A stretch of DNA of 64,000 nucleotides. It comes from Guptibacillus algicola (GTDB lineage: Bacteria > Bacillota > Bacilli > Bacillales > Guptibacillaceae). A model generated the notes under the pieces. It searched no databases. It saw nothing but the letters and a program-made list of their open reading frames with translations, and was not told where the DNA came from. The position numbers and the translations under genes were made by a program. The stretch covers positions 744,001 through 808,000 of the forward strand of contig NZ_JAIVAF010000001.1 of assembly GCF_020171805.1 (NCBI RefSeq). Reading direction: 5' to 3'. Below, piece after piece: positions 18,165 to 26,136 of the stretch. How positions within the stretch are numbered: the first letter of the stretch is position 1; each line of letters begins with the position of its first letter.

Positions 18165-18194
18165 AACAGCTTGATGGCTAGCCATCAAGCTGTT
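18165..18194 (-). terminator. Internal terminator between menB and menE
   Basis: AACAGCTTGATGG and CCATCAAGCTGTT form a near-perfect 13-bp stem over CTAG, with U on the minus strand. It would reduce transcription into menE-menC. Confidence 0.85.
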
Positions 18195-18208
18195 CAATAC
18201 TTATCGAT

Positions 18209-19024
18209 TTATGGGAAGCGAGGGAACTGTTTAAAGTCCGGCTTACGTTTTTCCTTAAAGGAATCACGACCTTCTTTTGCTTCTTCAGTCGTGTAATAAA
18301 GCAACGTTGCATCTCCACCCATTTGCTGAAGACCTGCAAGACCATCAGTATCAGCATTAAGTGAAGCTTTCAAGAAACGTAGCGCTGTTGGTGATTTCTC
18401 AAGCATTTCTTGTGCCCACTGTACAGTTTCTGCTTCTAATTGATCAAGAGGAACCACTGTGTTGACTAGTCCCATTTCTTTTGCTTCTTCAGCACTGTAC
18501 TGGCGACATAGATACCAGATTTCACGAGCTTTCTTATGACCTACAATACGTGCTAGGTAACCTGCACCATAACCTGCATCAAAGCTGCCTACTTTTGGTC
18601 CAGTTTGACCGAAAATCGCATTGTCAGCAGCAATCGTTAGGTCACACACCACGTGCAACACATGTCCGCCACCGATCGCGTAACCAGATACCATCGCGAC
18701 AACTGGCTTTGGAATCACGCGAATAAGTCTTTGAAGATCAAGAACATTCAGGCGAGGGATTTCGTCGTCTCCAACATATCCACCGTGTCCTCGTACGCTT
18801 TGGTCTCCACCAGAACAGAATGCTTTGTCTCCAGCACCTGCTAGAACAATAACACCGATATTTGAATCATCTCTTGCATATGCAAAAGCATTGATCAATT
18901 CATTAACGGTTTTTGGACGAAACGCATTTCGCACCTCTGGTCGGTTAATTGTAATCTTCGCAATGCCATCATACGTTTCATAAAGAATATCTTCGTATTC
19001 TCTTTCAGTAGTCCATTCAATCAT
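18209..19024 (-). CDS. menB: 1,4-Dihydroxy-2-naphthoyl-CoA synthase
   Basis: A 271-residue crotonase-fold enzyme that closes the second ring of DHNA-CoA. It begins with the typical segment [18 protein letters not shown] and has [15 protein letters not shown] as the oxyanion and signature region. The motif around [15 protein letters not shown] is the MenB-specific loop. It is 26 bases downstream of menH and ahead of the internal terminator. Confidence 0.97.
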   Translation of the reverse strand: MIEWTTEREYEDILYETYDGIAKITINRPEVRNAFRPKTVNELINAFAYARDDSNIGVIVLAGAGDKAFCSGGDQSVRGHGGYVGDDEIPRLNVLDLQRLIRVIPKPVVAMVSGYAIGGGHVLHVVCDLTIAADNAIFGQTGPKVGSFDAGYGAGYLARIVGHKKAREIWYLCRQYSAEEAKEMGLVNTVVPLDQLEAETVQWAQEMLEKSPTALRFLKASLNADTDGLAGLQQMGGDATLLYYTTEEAKEGRDSFKEKRKPDFKQFPRFP

Positions 19025-19050
19025 GATGAAATACTCCTTTCATATGTAGG

Positions 19051-19875
19051 TTAGTTTTGTCTTTCAGAAAGTTTTTCTAGAAAACCTATAACCATTTTAT
19101 CAAAGATTTGCGGTTGTTCTACATGAATTGTGTGCGAAGCTTCATTTATTTGCTCAACAATCGCTTCAGGAAGGCGTTCTGCCATGCGATTTGCGATTTC
19201 AATAAATTTTTCGTCTTCCTCTCCAACAAGCAATAACATTGGGTGTGGGAGGTACATTAGCTGTTCCCAATTAGAAGGTTGCGTGCCTGTTCCCATCCCC
19301 TTCAAGCTATTAATCAACCCTGTTGTAGAGTTAGTAAGACGCTGATTCCTAATCTCTCGTTGTACAGATGAAGGTAAGTGCTGCTGACTCTGAAACAGCG
19401 GGAGTGATTCCCAGAAAGCAACAAATTCATCTATCCCACTCTCAGCAATACGCTTAGCGAGAGCGCTATCTTTCGTAATCCTTTCTTCTCGTTCTTCGGC
19501 CGTTTCGAGCCCAGGTGAACTACTTTCGAGGATCAGACTCTTTACGTATGCTGGGTATTTAACGGCAAAGGATAAAGCAAATCTTCCTCCCATTGAATAG
19601 CCAATGAGATTCGCTTTCTTTACGTTCAATTGATCAAGAATGTCCTTCAAATAAATAGACATTGCTCCCATCGTGTAAGAGGTAGCATGATCAGGCTTAC
19701 TGCTTTTACCATGTCCGATGAGGTCTACCGCTATACAGCGATATCGGTCAGACCATTTTTCAATGAATGGTTCCCAGTTCTCTACAGCACCAGTAAAGCC
19801 ATGAAGGAGAACGATGACGTCCCCCTCTCCTCTATCTTCTACATGAAATTGCAAACCATGAGAAGGTATCAGCAT
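19051..19875 (-). CDS. menH: SHCHC synthase (alpha/beta hydrolase)
   Basis: A 274-residue alpha/beta-hydrolase. LLHGFTG carries the HG motif, IGYSMGGRFAL is the nucleophile elbow, and SHTIHVEQP carries the catalytic histidine. MenH removes pyruvate from SEPHCHC to make SHCHC. The start lies seven bases inside menD, so the genes are coupled. The order menF-D-H-B-E-C is that of B. subtilis. Confidence 0.93.
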   Translation of the reverse strand: MLIPSHGLQFHVEDRGEGDVIVLLHGFTGAVENWEPFIEKWSDRYRCIAVDLIGHGKSSKPDHATSYTMGAMSIYLKDILDQLNVKKANLIGYSMGGRFALSFAVKYPAYVKSLILESSSPGLETAEEREERITKDSALAKRIAESGIDEFVAFWESLPLFQSQQHLPSSVQREIRNQRLTNSTTGLINSLKGMGTGTQPSNWEQLMYLPHPMLLLVGEEDEKFIEIANRMAERLPEAIVEQINEASHTIHVEQPQIFDKMVIGFLEKLSERQN

Positions 19876-21623
19876 AGCTTATACTCCTTTAGAATTGACC
19901 TGGTAGTATCAGAAACCATCGAAAAAACTTCTTTGTGCAGCGATTTATTTAGATTTCTATCTGTAGGTACCTCTATGATCGATAACCCGTTATAATTCTG
20001 GGCGTTTTCGAACAGCGTCCTGAACGATTCCCAGCTCGTAGCTCTGTCAAAGGTTGCACCATACAAAGCGGCTGTATGTTCATAGTCAAGGCCGATTGGC
20101 GTGCCAAATAAATGTTCAAAGTGTTTCTGATGTTCTTTCTCAGCTTGTGGTAGAAAAGAAAATATCCCGCCACCATCGTTATTCACAACGATAATCGTCA
20201 TATTAAGACCATATAACTTGGCTAATAGCAATCCGTTCATATCATGATAAAAGGACAGATCTCCGATGACAAGTACCGTCGACTCATAAGATACGCTCGC
20301 ACCTAGAGCTGTAGAAACAACACCGTCTATCCCATTAGCCCCCCTGTTCCCCATAACGTTTGGCGAACCGTGTTGTGGAATAAAGAAACTATCTAAATCT
20401 CTAATCGGCATACTATTTCCTACGAAAAGTAACGAGTTCTCTGATAATAAGTGGTTTAATTCTCTAAAGACGTTTCCCTCAAACATCTCATCCTTATGAG
20501 CTGTTAAAAGAACATCGATGGTTGTATCGTTGATTGTTTTCCAAAGTTCAAGCCACTCTTTATCAAATTCAACTTTTGGCTCTTTTTTGAACTCCTTGAG
20601 AAGTTGCTCGCAATATGCCATTGGTGAAGCAACAAGCATATCTGTACAAGTGAGGGTTGGGTCTCTCCACCCTTTTTCATCGACAACGATTTGTTGAACA
20701 TTTTCTAACTGATCGATGTATTTCATATATGCTTTTGAAATAGGCATTGCACCAAATCGAAGCACGACTTCTGGCTTTAGCTTCGTTTTACTCTCACCTT
20801 TTAAAAACGCATCATAACTTTCGATAATGAAATGGTCTCTTTTGTTTCGGCAGTTAGATAACGGGTCAACAAGAACTGGAAATCCTGTTTCATGTGCTAA
20901 TTGGATAACAGCGTCTGAGAGCCGTTCATCTCCCTGTGGCCCAACAACGAGCAACCCTTTCTTTTTCCTTAACATCTCCATGTAGCGAGAAAGGTCATGG
21001 TCGTTAATCATCATCGTACTTTCAGGTACATGCACCCATGGTTCTTCGTTAGCTCGACCTTCTTGATAGATCGTTGAATCTGATAAATCAGGAACGAGTG
21101 GATCCCTAAAAGGAAAGTTCAAATGCACAGGACCACTTGGGGCTTGTAAAGAAATCGCTGAAGCACGTGAAGCTACTGTTCTTATGTATCGAATCAAAGA
21201 AGCATCAGGCATCGACACTTCCATATACCATTTTGCAAAGTCTCCAAACAGTTGATTTTGATTGATCGCTTGTGGTGCACCATTATCCCTTAATTCATGA
21301 GGGCGATCTGCTGTTAGGACGATCAAAGGTGTATTTGATTGAGCTGCTTCAATCACAGCAGGATAATAATTCGCTCCTGCTGTGCCTGAAGAGCACAAAA
21401 GTGCAACTGGCTTTTTCTGAGCTTTTGCCATCCCTAGCGCAAAAAAGCCTGCTGATCGCTCATCCACATGAATCCAGGTATTTAACGTTGGATGATCAGC
21501 AATAACCATCGCTAGTGGCGTTGAGCGTGAGCCGGGACTGATGACGACATCAGAAACTCCGGCCCTTGTAAGCTCATCAACAAATGCCCCTACATATTTA
21601 GATAGGATGAGTCCATCAGTCAT
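19869..21623 (-). CDS. menD: SEPHCHC synthase (ThDP-dependent)
   Basis: I take the ATG at 21623, which has GGAGG upstream; a TTG at 21638 is also in frame but lies in that site. The 584-residue protein begins MTDGLILSKYVGAFVDELTR and has GVSDVVISPGSRSTPLAM, the ThDP-binding segment ending GDLSFYHDMNG, and LNMTIIVVNNDGGG. It condenses isochorismate with 2-oxoglutarate. It overlaps the menF end by eight bases. Confidence 0.96.
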   Translation of the reverse strand: MTDGLILSKYVGAFVDELTRAGVSDVVISPGSRSTPLAMVIADHPTLNTWIHVDERSAGFFALGMAKAQKKPVALLCSSGTAGANYYPAVIEAAQSNTPLIVLTADRPHELRDNGAPQAINQNQLFGDFAKWYMEVSMPDASLIRYIRTVASRASAISLQAPSGPVHLNFPFRDPLVPDLSDSTIYQEGRANEEPWVHVPESTMMINDHDLSRYMEMLRKKKGLLVVGPQGDERLSDAVIQLAHETGFPVLVDPLSNCRNKRDHFIIESYDAFLKGESKTKLKPEVVLRFGAMPISKAYMKYIDQLENVQQIVVDEKGWRDPTLTCTDMLVASPMAYCEQLLKEFKKEPKVEFDKEWLELWKTINDTTIDVLLTAHKDEMFEGNVFRELNHLLSENSLLFVGNSMPIRDLDSFFIPQHGSPNVMGNRGANGIDGVVSTALGASVSYESTVLVIGDLSFYHDMNGLLLAKLYGLNMTIIVVNNDGGGIFSFLPQAEKEHQKHFEHLFGTPIGLDYEHTAALYGATFDRATSWESFRTLFENAQNYNGLSIIEVPTDRNLNKSLHKEVFSMVSDTTRSILKEYKLC

Positions 21624-23019
21624 ATCGATTTCCTCCAAGTGCTGCTAGCATCGGTTTGAATTTCATCTTTGTCTCTTCATATTCGCTATCTGGATTAGAG
21701 TCTCCAACAATTCCACACCCCGCAAACAACGAAGCATGCTTGCCTTTTAATAAACCAGAGCGAATCGCGACAGCAAACTCACCATTATCCTGGTAATCAA
21801 TCCAACCAACTGGTCCAGCATACCAACCTCGATCCATCCGCTCTACCTGTCTGATTTCCTTAACTGCCTGATGTTGAGGATATCCTCCGAGTGCAGGAGT
21901 TGGATGAAGACGTTCTAACATACGTAGTAAGCTTGTCCCTTTACGTGCTCTCGCCACGACAGGCGTATACAAATGTTGAATGTGTGGCGTCTTGTACAAT
22001 TCAGGAGTAGAAGGAACTTGTACAAACTCACATTCTTCCTCCATCGCCGTCCGAATCATCCTTACTACAAGGTCATGCTCAATTCGATTCTTATTATCAT
22101 TTAAAAGCTTACTGCCAAGCTCCTGATCTTCCTGCTGATTCTTTCCTCTTTCAATAGAGCCAGCGAGACATGTTGAATACACTTGCTGTCCATCACGCTT
22201 AACTAAACGCTCTGGTGAAGCTCCGATAAAACATTTGTTATTATAATTAAAAGCAAATAAGTAGCTATCGCTTTGCTGTTCTTTCAGATTCATTAACGTT
22301 CTAGAAGATGAAAATGGCTGCTCAGAACGCAGCTTGATTTCTCTTGCAAGCACTACTTTCTCTAACTTACCTTCTCTAATATTAGCCGCTGCACTGCGAA
22401 CAGTATTCTTCCAATGCTCTGGTTGAATTTCTTCAACTGAGAAGTGTGAAACTTTTGTACCTTTCTCAGTCGGCATCATATCGTGAATGTGGTGATAGTG
22501 ATCTAGAAGCTTGTCAGAAAGGTCCTCTGGTTTGTCACTTTCTTCAACAACCACATTCATCGTAAGCCATGAGTCTTCTCCCGCTTTTGTTAACATCAAT
22601 TTCGGAATGACCATACCACCCTGAGGAAATCCTGACCAATTGTCAGTTTGAGGGGCACCGGGATCGAATGAGAATCCACCGAGTAGCACAGGGCCAACTC
22701 CAGGTCTCGACGGGGCACCCTCAACTAATGAAGATTCTAGGAACTTCTTCCACTTTTGTTCAATCGCTTGGAACCGATCCTCTTTAGCCTCGAATGCTTT
22801 TAAGGTCCCAAGCCCTACGATAGTCGTATCATTTTCCGGGTCAGCCCAAAAAGTACGATCGTTTTCATATAAAGACGAACCAGCTGCATAAAAGGAGAGG
22901 GGATCGACAACATCTACTGGTAGCACCTGGCTAACAAGTACAGACGTTCCCCGTTTGTTCGCCTCACTTACACCTTGATGAAGCAGGCTATATAGTTCTT
23001 GATGCTGTATGATAGACAC
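21616..23019 (-). CDS. menF: Isochorismate synthase
   Basis: A 467-residue chorismate-binding enzyme that converts chorismate to isochorismate, the committed step of menaquinone synthesis. The catalytic lysine region LEKVVLAREIKL, the block STCLAGSIERG, and the C-terminal HPTPALGGYP, GWYAGPVGW and GCGIVGDSNPDSEYEETKMK match the family. The start is a GTG at 23019 with GGGGGGAGAA upstream. It is the first gene of the men operon. I see no clear promoter in the 270 bases upstream. Confidence 0.96.
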   Translation of the reverse strand: MSIIQHQELYSLLHQGVSEANKRGTSVLVSQVLPVDVVDPLSFYAAGSSLYENDRTFWADPENDTTIVGLGTLKAFEAKEDRFQAIEQKWKKFLESSLVEGAPSRPGVGPVLLGGFSFDPGAPQTDNWSGFPQGGMVIPKLMLTKAGEDSWLTMNVVVEESDKPEDLSDKLLDHYHHIHDMMPTEKGTKVSHFSVEEIQPEHWKNTVRSAAANIREGKLEKVVLAREIKLRSEQPFSSSRTLMNLKEQQSDSYLFAFNYNNKCFIGASPERLVKRDGQQVYSTCLAGSIERGKNQQEDQELGSKLLNDNKNRIEHDLVVRMIRTAMEEECEFVQVPSTPELYKTPHIQHLYTPVVARARKGTSLLRMLERLHPTPALGGYPQHQAVKEIRQVERMDRGWYAGPVGWIDYQDNGEFAVAIRSGLLKGKHASLFAGCGIVGDSNPDSEYEETKMKFKPMLAALGGNRYD

Positions 23020-23290
23020 TGACTTCTCCCCCCAACTTTCTTTCCATGCAAAAGCAGACCGAGTCAGCCTCGGCCACAGTTACTTAAAGGATACACCTGT
23101 CCGGCTAAGACTGTCAACGAAGCGGTTTTGAGCAATACCTTATTCTATTAGTAGTTTCCCTATCTCCTACGAAAAAAATCATCTCAACACTCCGCAAATG
23201 CCCTTAGCAAAAAAAATATCGAGCATAGGATAGTAATGTAGACATTTTATAGCAAGTGTCTATAAAAAAGTCAACAAAGGAGGGTCTAAT

Positions 23291-23575
23291 TTGTCCAGGC
23301 ATTATTATCATGGCGTATGTCGCCAACATATCGGACAATGTGTCGAAATTCGTTGTCACGATGGCCAACTTCATAGAGGCCATGTAGAAGATGTAGATGA
23401 CGAATTTGTTTACATTCGTCCATTAAATCGTGATAACTGCTGCGGACCAGAGCAACCTGGAGGACCCGGCTTGTATTTTTTTGGAGCATTTGCTGGTGGA
23501 TTGCTCGGAGGTCTTGTAGGGGTTGGGTTAGGAAGAATCGCATTCTTCAGACCATACCCTTATCCGTATTATTAA
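23291..23575 (+). CDS. Putative LSm-like barrel plus glycine-rich membrane segment, unknown function
   Basis: The start is a TTG at 23291 with AGGAGGG upstream, giving 94 residues. Residues about 14-45 (CVEIRCHDGQLHRGHVEDVD then EFVYIRPL) read like the five-strand pattern of an LSm/SH3-like barrel. Then comes a Gly/Pro region, a Gly-rich hydrophobic helix (GAFAGGLLGGLVGVGLG) and a tail ending PYPYPYY. The N-terminus is rich in His, Tyr and Cys. That composition fits spore-surface proteins, but I know no family name. It lies between menF and menA. Confidence 0.6.
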   Translation: MSRHYYHGVCRQHIGQCVEIRCHDGQLHRGHVEDVDDEFVYIRPLNRDNCCGPEQPGGPGLYFFGAFAGGLLGGLVGVGLGRIAFFRPYPYPYY

Positions 23576-23583
23576 TAAGATGG

Positions 23584-23619
23584 GATCACCTTGCTAGCGC
23601 AAAGGTGGTCGTTTTTTTC
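23584..23619 (+). terminator. Terminator of the 23291 gene
   Basis: GATCACCTT pairs with AAGGTGGTC with one mismatch, followed by seven T. Confidence 0.8.
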
Positions 23620-23723
23620 TGAATACATAACTAAACATTGACACCCCTTATCCGTTTTTTTACACTATAATGGTTATAGGGGTCATTTTTTTAAGTTAAA
23701 GATTAAGGGAGAGACATATTATT

Positions 23724-24668
23724 ATGGAAGAGCGTTTGACGAACAGCACTAAAAAGCTGGCAAATGATTCGCCTTCGAAACCAACCTGGCAGGTGTGGTG
23801 GCGATTGCTACGTCCACACACGTTAACAGCTGCCTTCGTTCCAGTTATTATTGGCACTATGTTAGCCATTCAAGATAACCCGTTTCACTTTGGATTATTC
23901 CTGGCGATGATGGTTGCTTCCATTTTGATTCAGTCCGCAACGAATATGTTTAATGAATATTACGATTTTAAACGTGGACTCGATCATGAAGGAAGTGTTG
24001 GTATCGGTGGAGCAATCGTTAGAGATGGGGTTCGAGCTGAAACAGTTCTAAAACTTGCTTTTATCTTTTTCGGGATTGCTATATTTCTTGGAGTTTATAT
24101 TTGTTTATTAACAACATGGTGGATTGCAGTCATTGGAGTTGTTTGTATGGCTGCAGGCTATTATTATACAGGAGGTCCATATCCGATTGCCTATACACCG
24201 TTTGGGGAAATTGCGGCAGGACTGTTTATGGGGCTCATCTTAGTACTATTATCATTTTATGTACAAGCTGAAGTGATCACGCTTGATAGCGTGTTACTAT
24301 CATTACCTATTTCAATTCTCGTTGGTGGCATATTGATGGCTAATAATATTCGAGACAGAATTGGTGATCAAGAAAAAGGGCGCAAAACCCTAGCTATTCT
24401 GCTAGGCCATGAGAAGGCCGTTCTATCCTTGGAATGGATGTTTATTTTCTCTTTCCTTTGGATTGTTATAATGATTATTACGATCGACGCATCATTATGG
24501 TTATTATTAGTTCTACTAAGCCTTCCTAAAGCTTTTAAAGCAATAAAGCTTTTTGATGGCAAAACCGAAGCGGTTCAGATGATGCCTGCGATGAAGGCTA
24601 CAGCACAAATGCATACCCAATTTGGCTTACTCATGTCGATTGGCTTATTGCTAGCATATGTGATCTAA
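23724..24668 (+). CDS. menA: 1,4-Dihydroxy-2-naphthoate polyprenyltransferase
   Basis: A 314-residue UbiA-family membrane enzyme with about eight to nine transmembrane helices. The first aspartate motif is ATNMFNEYYDFKRGLD (about residues 75-90), and the second, NNIRDRIGDQEKGRKTLA, is near residue 210. It prenylates DHNA to demethylmenaquinone in the membrane. It is divergent from the main men operon, on the same branch as the thioesterase downstream. TATAAT at 23666 is a possible -10. Confidence 0.95.
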   Translation: MEERLTNSTKKLANDSPSKPTWQVWWRLLRPHTLTAAFVPVIIGTMLAIQDNPFHFGLFLAMMVASILIQSATNMFNEYYDFKRGLDHEGSVGIGGAIVRDGVRAETVLKLAFIFFGIAIFLGVYICLLTTWWIAVIGVVCMAAGYYYTGGPYPIAYTPFGEIAAGLFMGLILVLLSFYVQAEVITLDSVLLSLPISILVGGILMANNIRDRIGDQEKGRKTLAILLGHEKAVLSLEWMFIFSFLWIVIMIITIDASLWLLLVLLSLPKAFKAIKLFDGKTEAVQMMPAMKATAQMHTQFGLLMSIGLLLAYVI

Positions 24669-24674
24669 GAAAAA

Positions 24675-24705
24675 GGCAAAAGCTCAACAGAGCTTTTGCC
24701 TTTTT
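24675..24705 (+). terminator. Terminator of menA
   Basis: A perfect 11-bp stem, GGCAAAAGCTC with GAGCTTTTGCC, and T. Confidence 0.9.
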
Positions 24706-24759
24706 CTATTTCAATAGTATTGTATACTGAGAAAGAATAAGTGATATGGAGGAGATCGC

Positions 24760-25140
24760 ATGGAATTCAAAAACACACTACTCGAAGCACTCGGAATAGA
24801 GGCAGTTTCTTTAACGAAAGAAAAAGTAGTTCTCCAAATGCCCGTTGGACCAAGTACTCATCAGCCACTAGGTTTTTTGCATGGAGGTGCTTCTGTCGCT
24901 CTTGCTGAGTCTGCTGCAAGTATCGGAGGATCATTACATCTTAATGGGGAAAACGAAGCTGCATTTGGAATGGAAATCAATGCGAATCATTTAAGAAGTA
25001 AAAAGGACGGCATCGTCACCGCGATTGCTGAGCCCATTCATATTGGCAGAAGAACGATGGTATGGGAAGTTAAGATCGTTGACGAGCAAGAAGAATTAAT
25101 TTGTATATCGCGCTGTACATTAGCGGTTAAACGCTATTAA
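24760..25140 (+). CDS. menI: Hotdog-fold thioesterase, likely DHNA-CoA hydrolase (MenI)
   Basis: A 126-residue 4HBT/PaaI-type hotdog protein. The stretch LQMPVGPSTHQPLGFLHGG followed by LAES is close to E. coli MenI (YdiI), with the catalytic glutamate in ALAES and the HGG loop. The location beside menA fits the missing step that hydrolyses 1,4-dihydroxy-2-naphthoyl-CoA before prenylation. A general acyl-CoA thioesterase role is the alternative. It has GGAGG upstream and its own terminator. Confidence 0.85.
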   Translation: MEFKNTLLEALGIEAVSLTKEKVVLQMPVGPSTHQPLGFLHGGASVALAESAASIGGSLHLNGENEAAFGMEINANHLRSKKDGIVTAIAEPIHIGRRTMVWEVKIVDEQEELICISRCTLAVKRY

Positions 25141-25146
25141 GGCAAC

Positions 25147-25178
25147 AAAAAAATCCCGTCGAGTCTAACGGGATTTTT
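25147..25178. terminator. Bidirectional terminator after menI
   Basis: AAATCCCGT (25151-25159) pairs with ACGGGATTT (25168-25176). It overlaps the 3' end of the small minus-strand gene at 25165. Confidence 0.82.
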
Positions 25179-25320
25179 GTTCCGTATTTCGTTTACTAAC
25201 GGTGCGATAATCTTCATGATAACTATCTGATATGGCATAATGGCAACCGTCACAAACGATTCTTCTTCGTTCCCAAGGAAAGAGTAATTCTTTGTCACAG
25301 TAAAGGCACACGTGACCCAT
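25165..25320 (-). CDS. Small putative zinc-binding protein
   Basis: A 51-residue minus-strand frame from ATG 25320, with GGGGGTGAT upstream; an ATG at 25326 is too close to that site. The sequence contains two Cys-x2-Cys pairs (CLYC near residue 5 and CDGC near residue 27), the mark of a zinc ribbon or rubredoxin-like knuckle, then a basic tail. I do not know its family. It ends in the menI terminator. Confidence 0.6.
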   Translation of the reverse strand: MGHVCLYCDKELLFPWERRRIVCDGCHYAISDSYHEDYRTVSKRNTEQKSR

Positions 25321-25388
25321 CCGCATCACCCCCATTTAGTCTATGCAGGAAATTCTTGACGAAGAACAACAACAAAAGGGGGATGTAT

Positions 25389-26084
25389 ATGAAACATTCT
25401 TTCCTACTACTACTCATCCTGCTCTTTTTACTGAGCGCTTGTGCGACAGACACAACACAGAAGCAGGCAAAGACAATTTCAGCAGACGTAACGGATGTCG
25501 TAGACGGTGACACGATAAAAGTTTCGATGGATGGAAAATCTGAAACGGTACGTCTCCTTTTGGTAGATACACCAGAAACAAAACATCCATCTAAACCTGT
25601 TCAACCTTACGGACCCGAAGCTTCTACCTTTGCTGAAGAAACGCTAGAAGGTGAAGAGATCGAGCTAGAGCTTGGAATATCAGAGAGGGATAAGTATGGA
25701 CGGTTACTCGCTTATGTATGGATTGAAGACAATATGTTTAATGAATTGCTATTAGAAAAGGGACTAGCTAGAGTTGCTTATATTTATCAGCCAAATGTGA
25801 AATACGTTGAAGAGTTCCAGTCACTTCAAAGGACTGCACAGACAGAAGGAGTAGGAATTTGGAGTATAGAAGACTACGTACGTGAAGATGGCTTCAAGGG
25901 AGAAGAACAACTACCGCCTATGGAACCTGATAATGACTGTACGATCAAAGGTAATATTAATTCTAAAGGCAAGAAGATTTATCACCTTCCAGATGGTGCA
26001 TATTATGAAATGACAAATGCAGAAGAACTGTTTTGTTCAAAAGAAGATGCCAAGGCAGCTGGGTTTCGGCCCTCTTCGAGATAA
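25389..26084 (+). CDS. Secreted thermonuclease-type lipoprotein (YncB/SNase family)
   Basis: The ATG at 25389 gives a 231-residue protein with a lipoprotein signal ending LLSAC. The staphylococcal-nuclease domain follows, with DVVDGDTIKV, LLVDTPETKHP carrying the catalytic Asp and Glu region, and GISERDKYGRLLAYVW carrying the second arginine. A C-terminal extension (DNDCTIKGNINSKGKKIYHL to FCSKEDAKAAGF) matches the short calcium/Excalibur-like modules often fused to SNases. It probably degrades extracellular DNA at the cell surface. Confidence 0.88.
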   Translation: MKHSFLLLLILLFLLSACATDTTQKQAKTISADVTDVVDGDTIKVSMDGKSETVRLLLVDTPETKHPSKPVQPYGPEASTFAEETLEGEEIELELGISERDKYGRLLAYVWIEDNMFNELLLEKGLARVAYIYQPNVKYVEEFQSLQRTAQTEGVGIWSIEDYVREDGFKGEEQLPPMEPDNDCTIKGNINSKGKKIYHLPDGAYYEMTNAEELFCSKEDAKAAGFRPSSR

Positions 26085-26097
26085 TTTGATCTTACAT

Positions 26098-26136
26098 AAA
26101 AACCGGGTCCCAGTAGTAGTGGGTCCCGGTTTTCTT
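26098..26136. terminator. Bidirectional terminator between the nuclease and bmrD
   Basis: AACCGGG and CCCGGTT, with CCCA and TGGG further in, form a stem with one mismatch. A and T runs are on both flanks. Confidence 0.85.

Noticed and set aside
23638-23671. menA promoter formed by TTGACA and TATAAT
   Set aside because: The boxes are 22 bases apart, too far for a standard sigma-A promoter. TATAAT alone may still be a -10.
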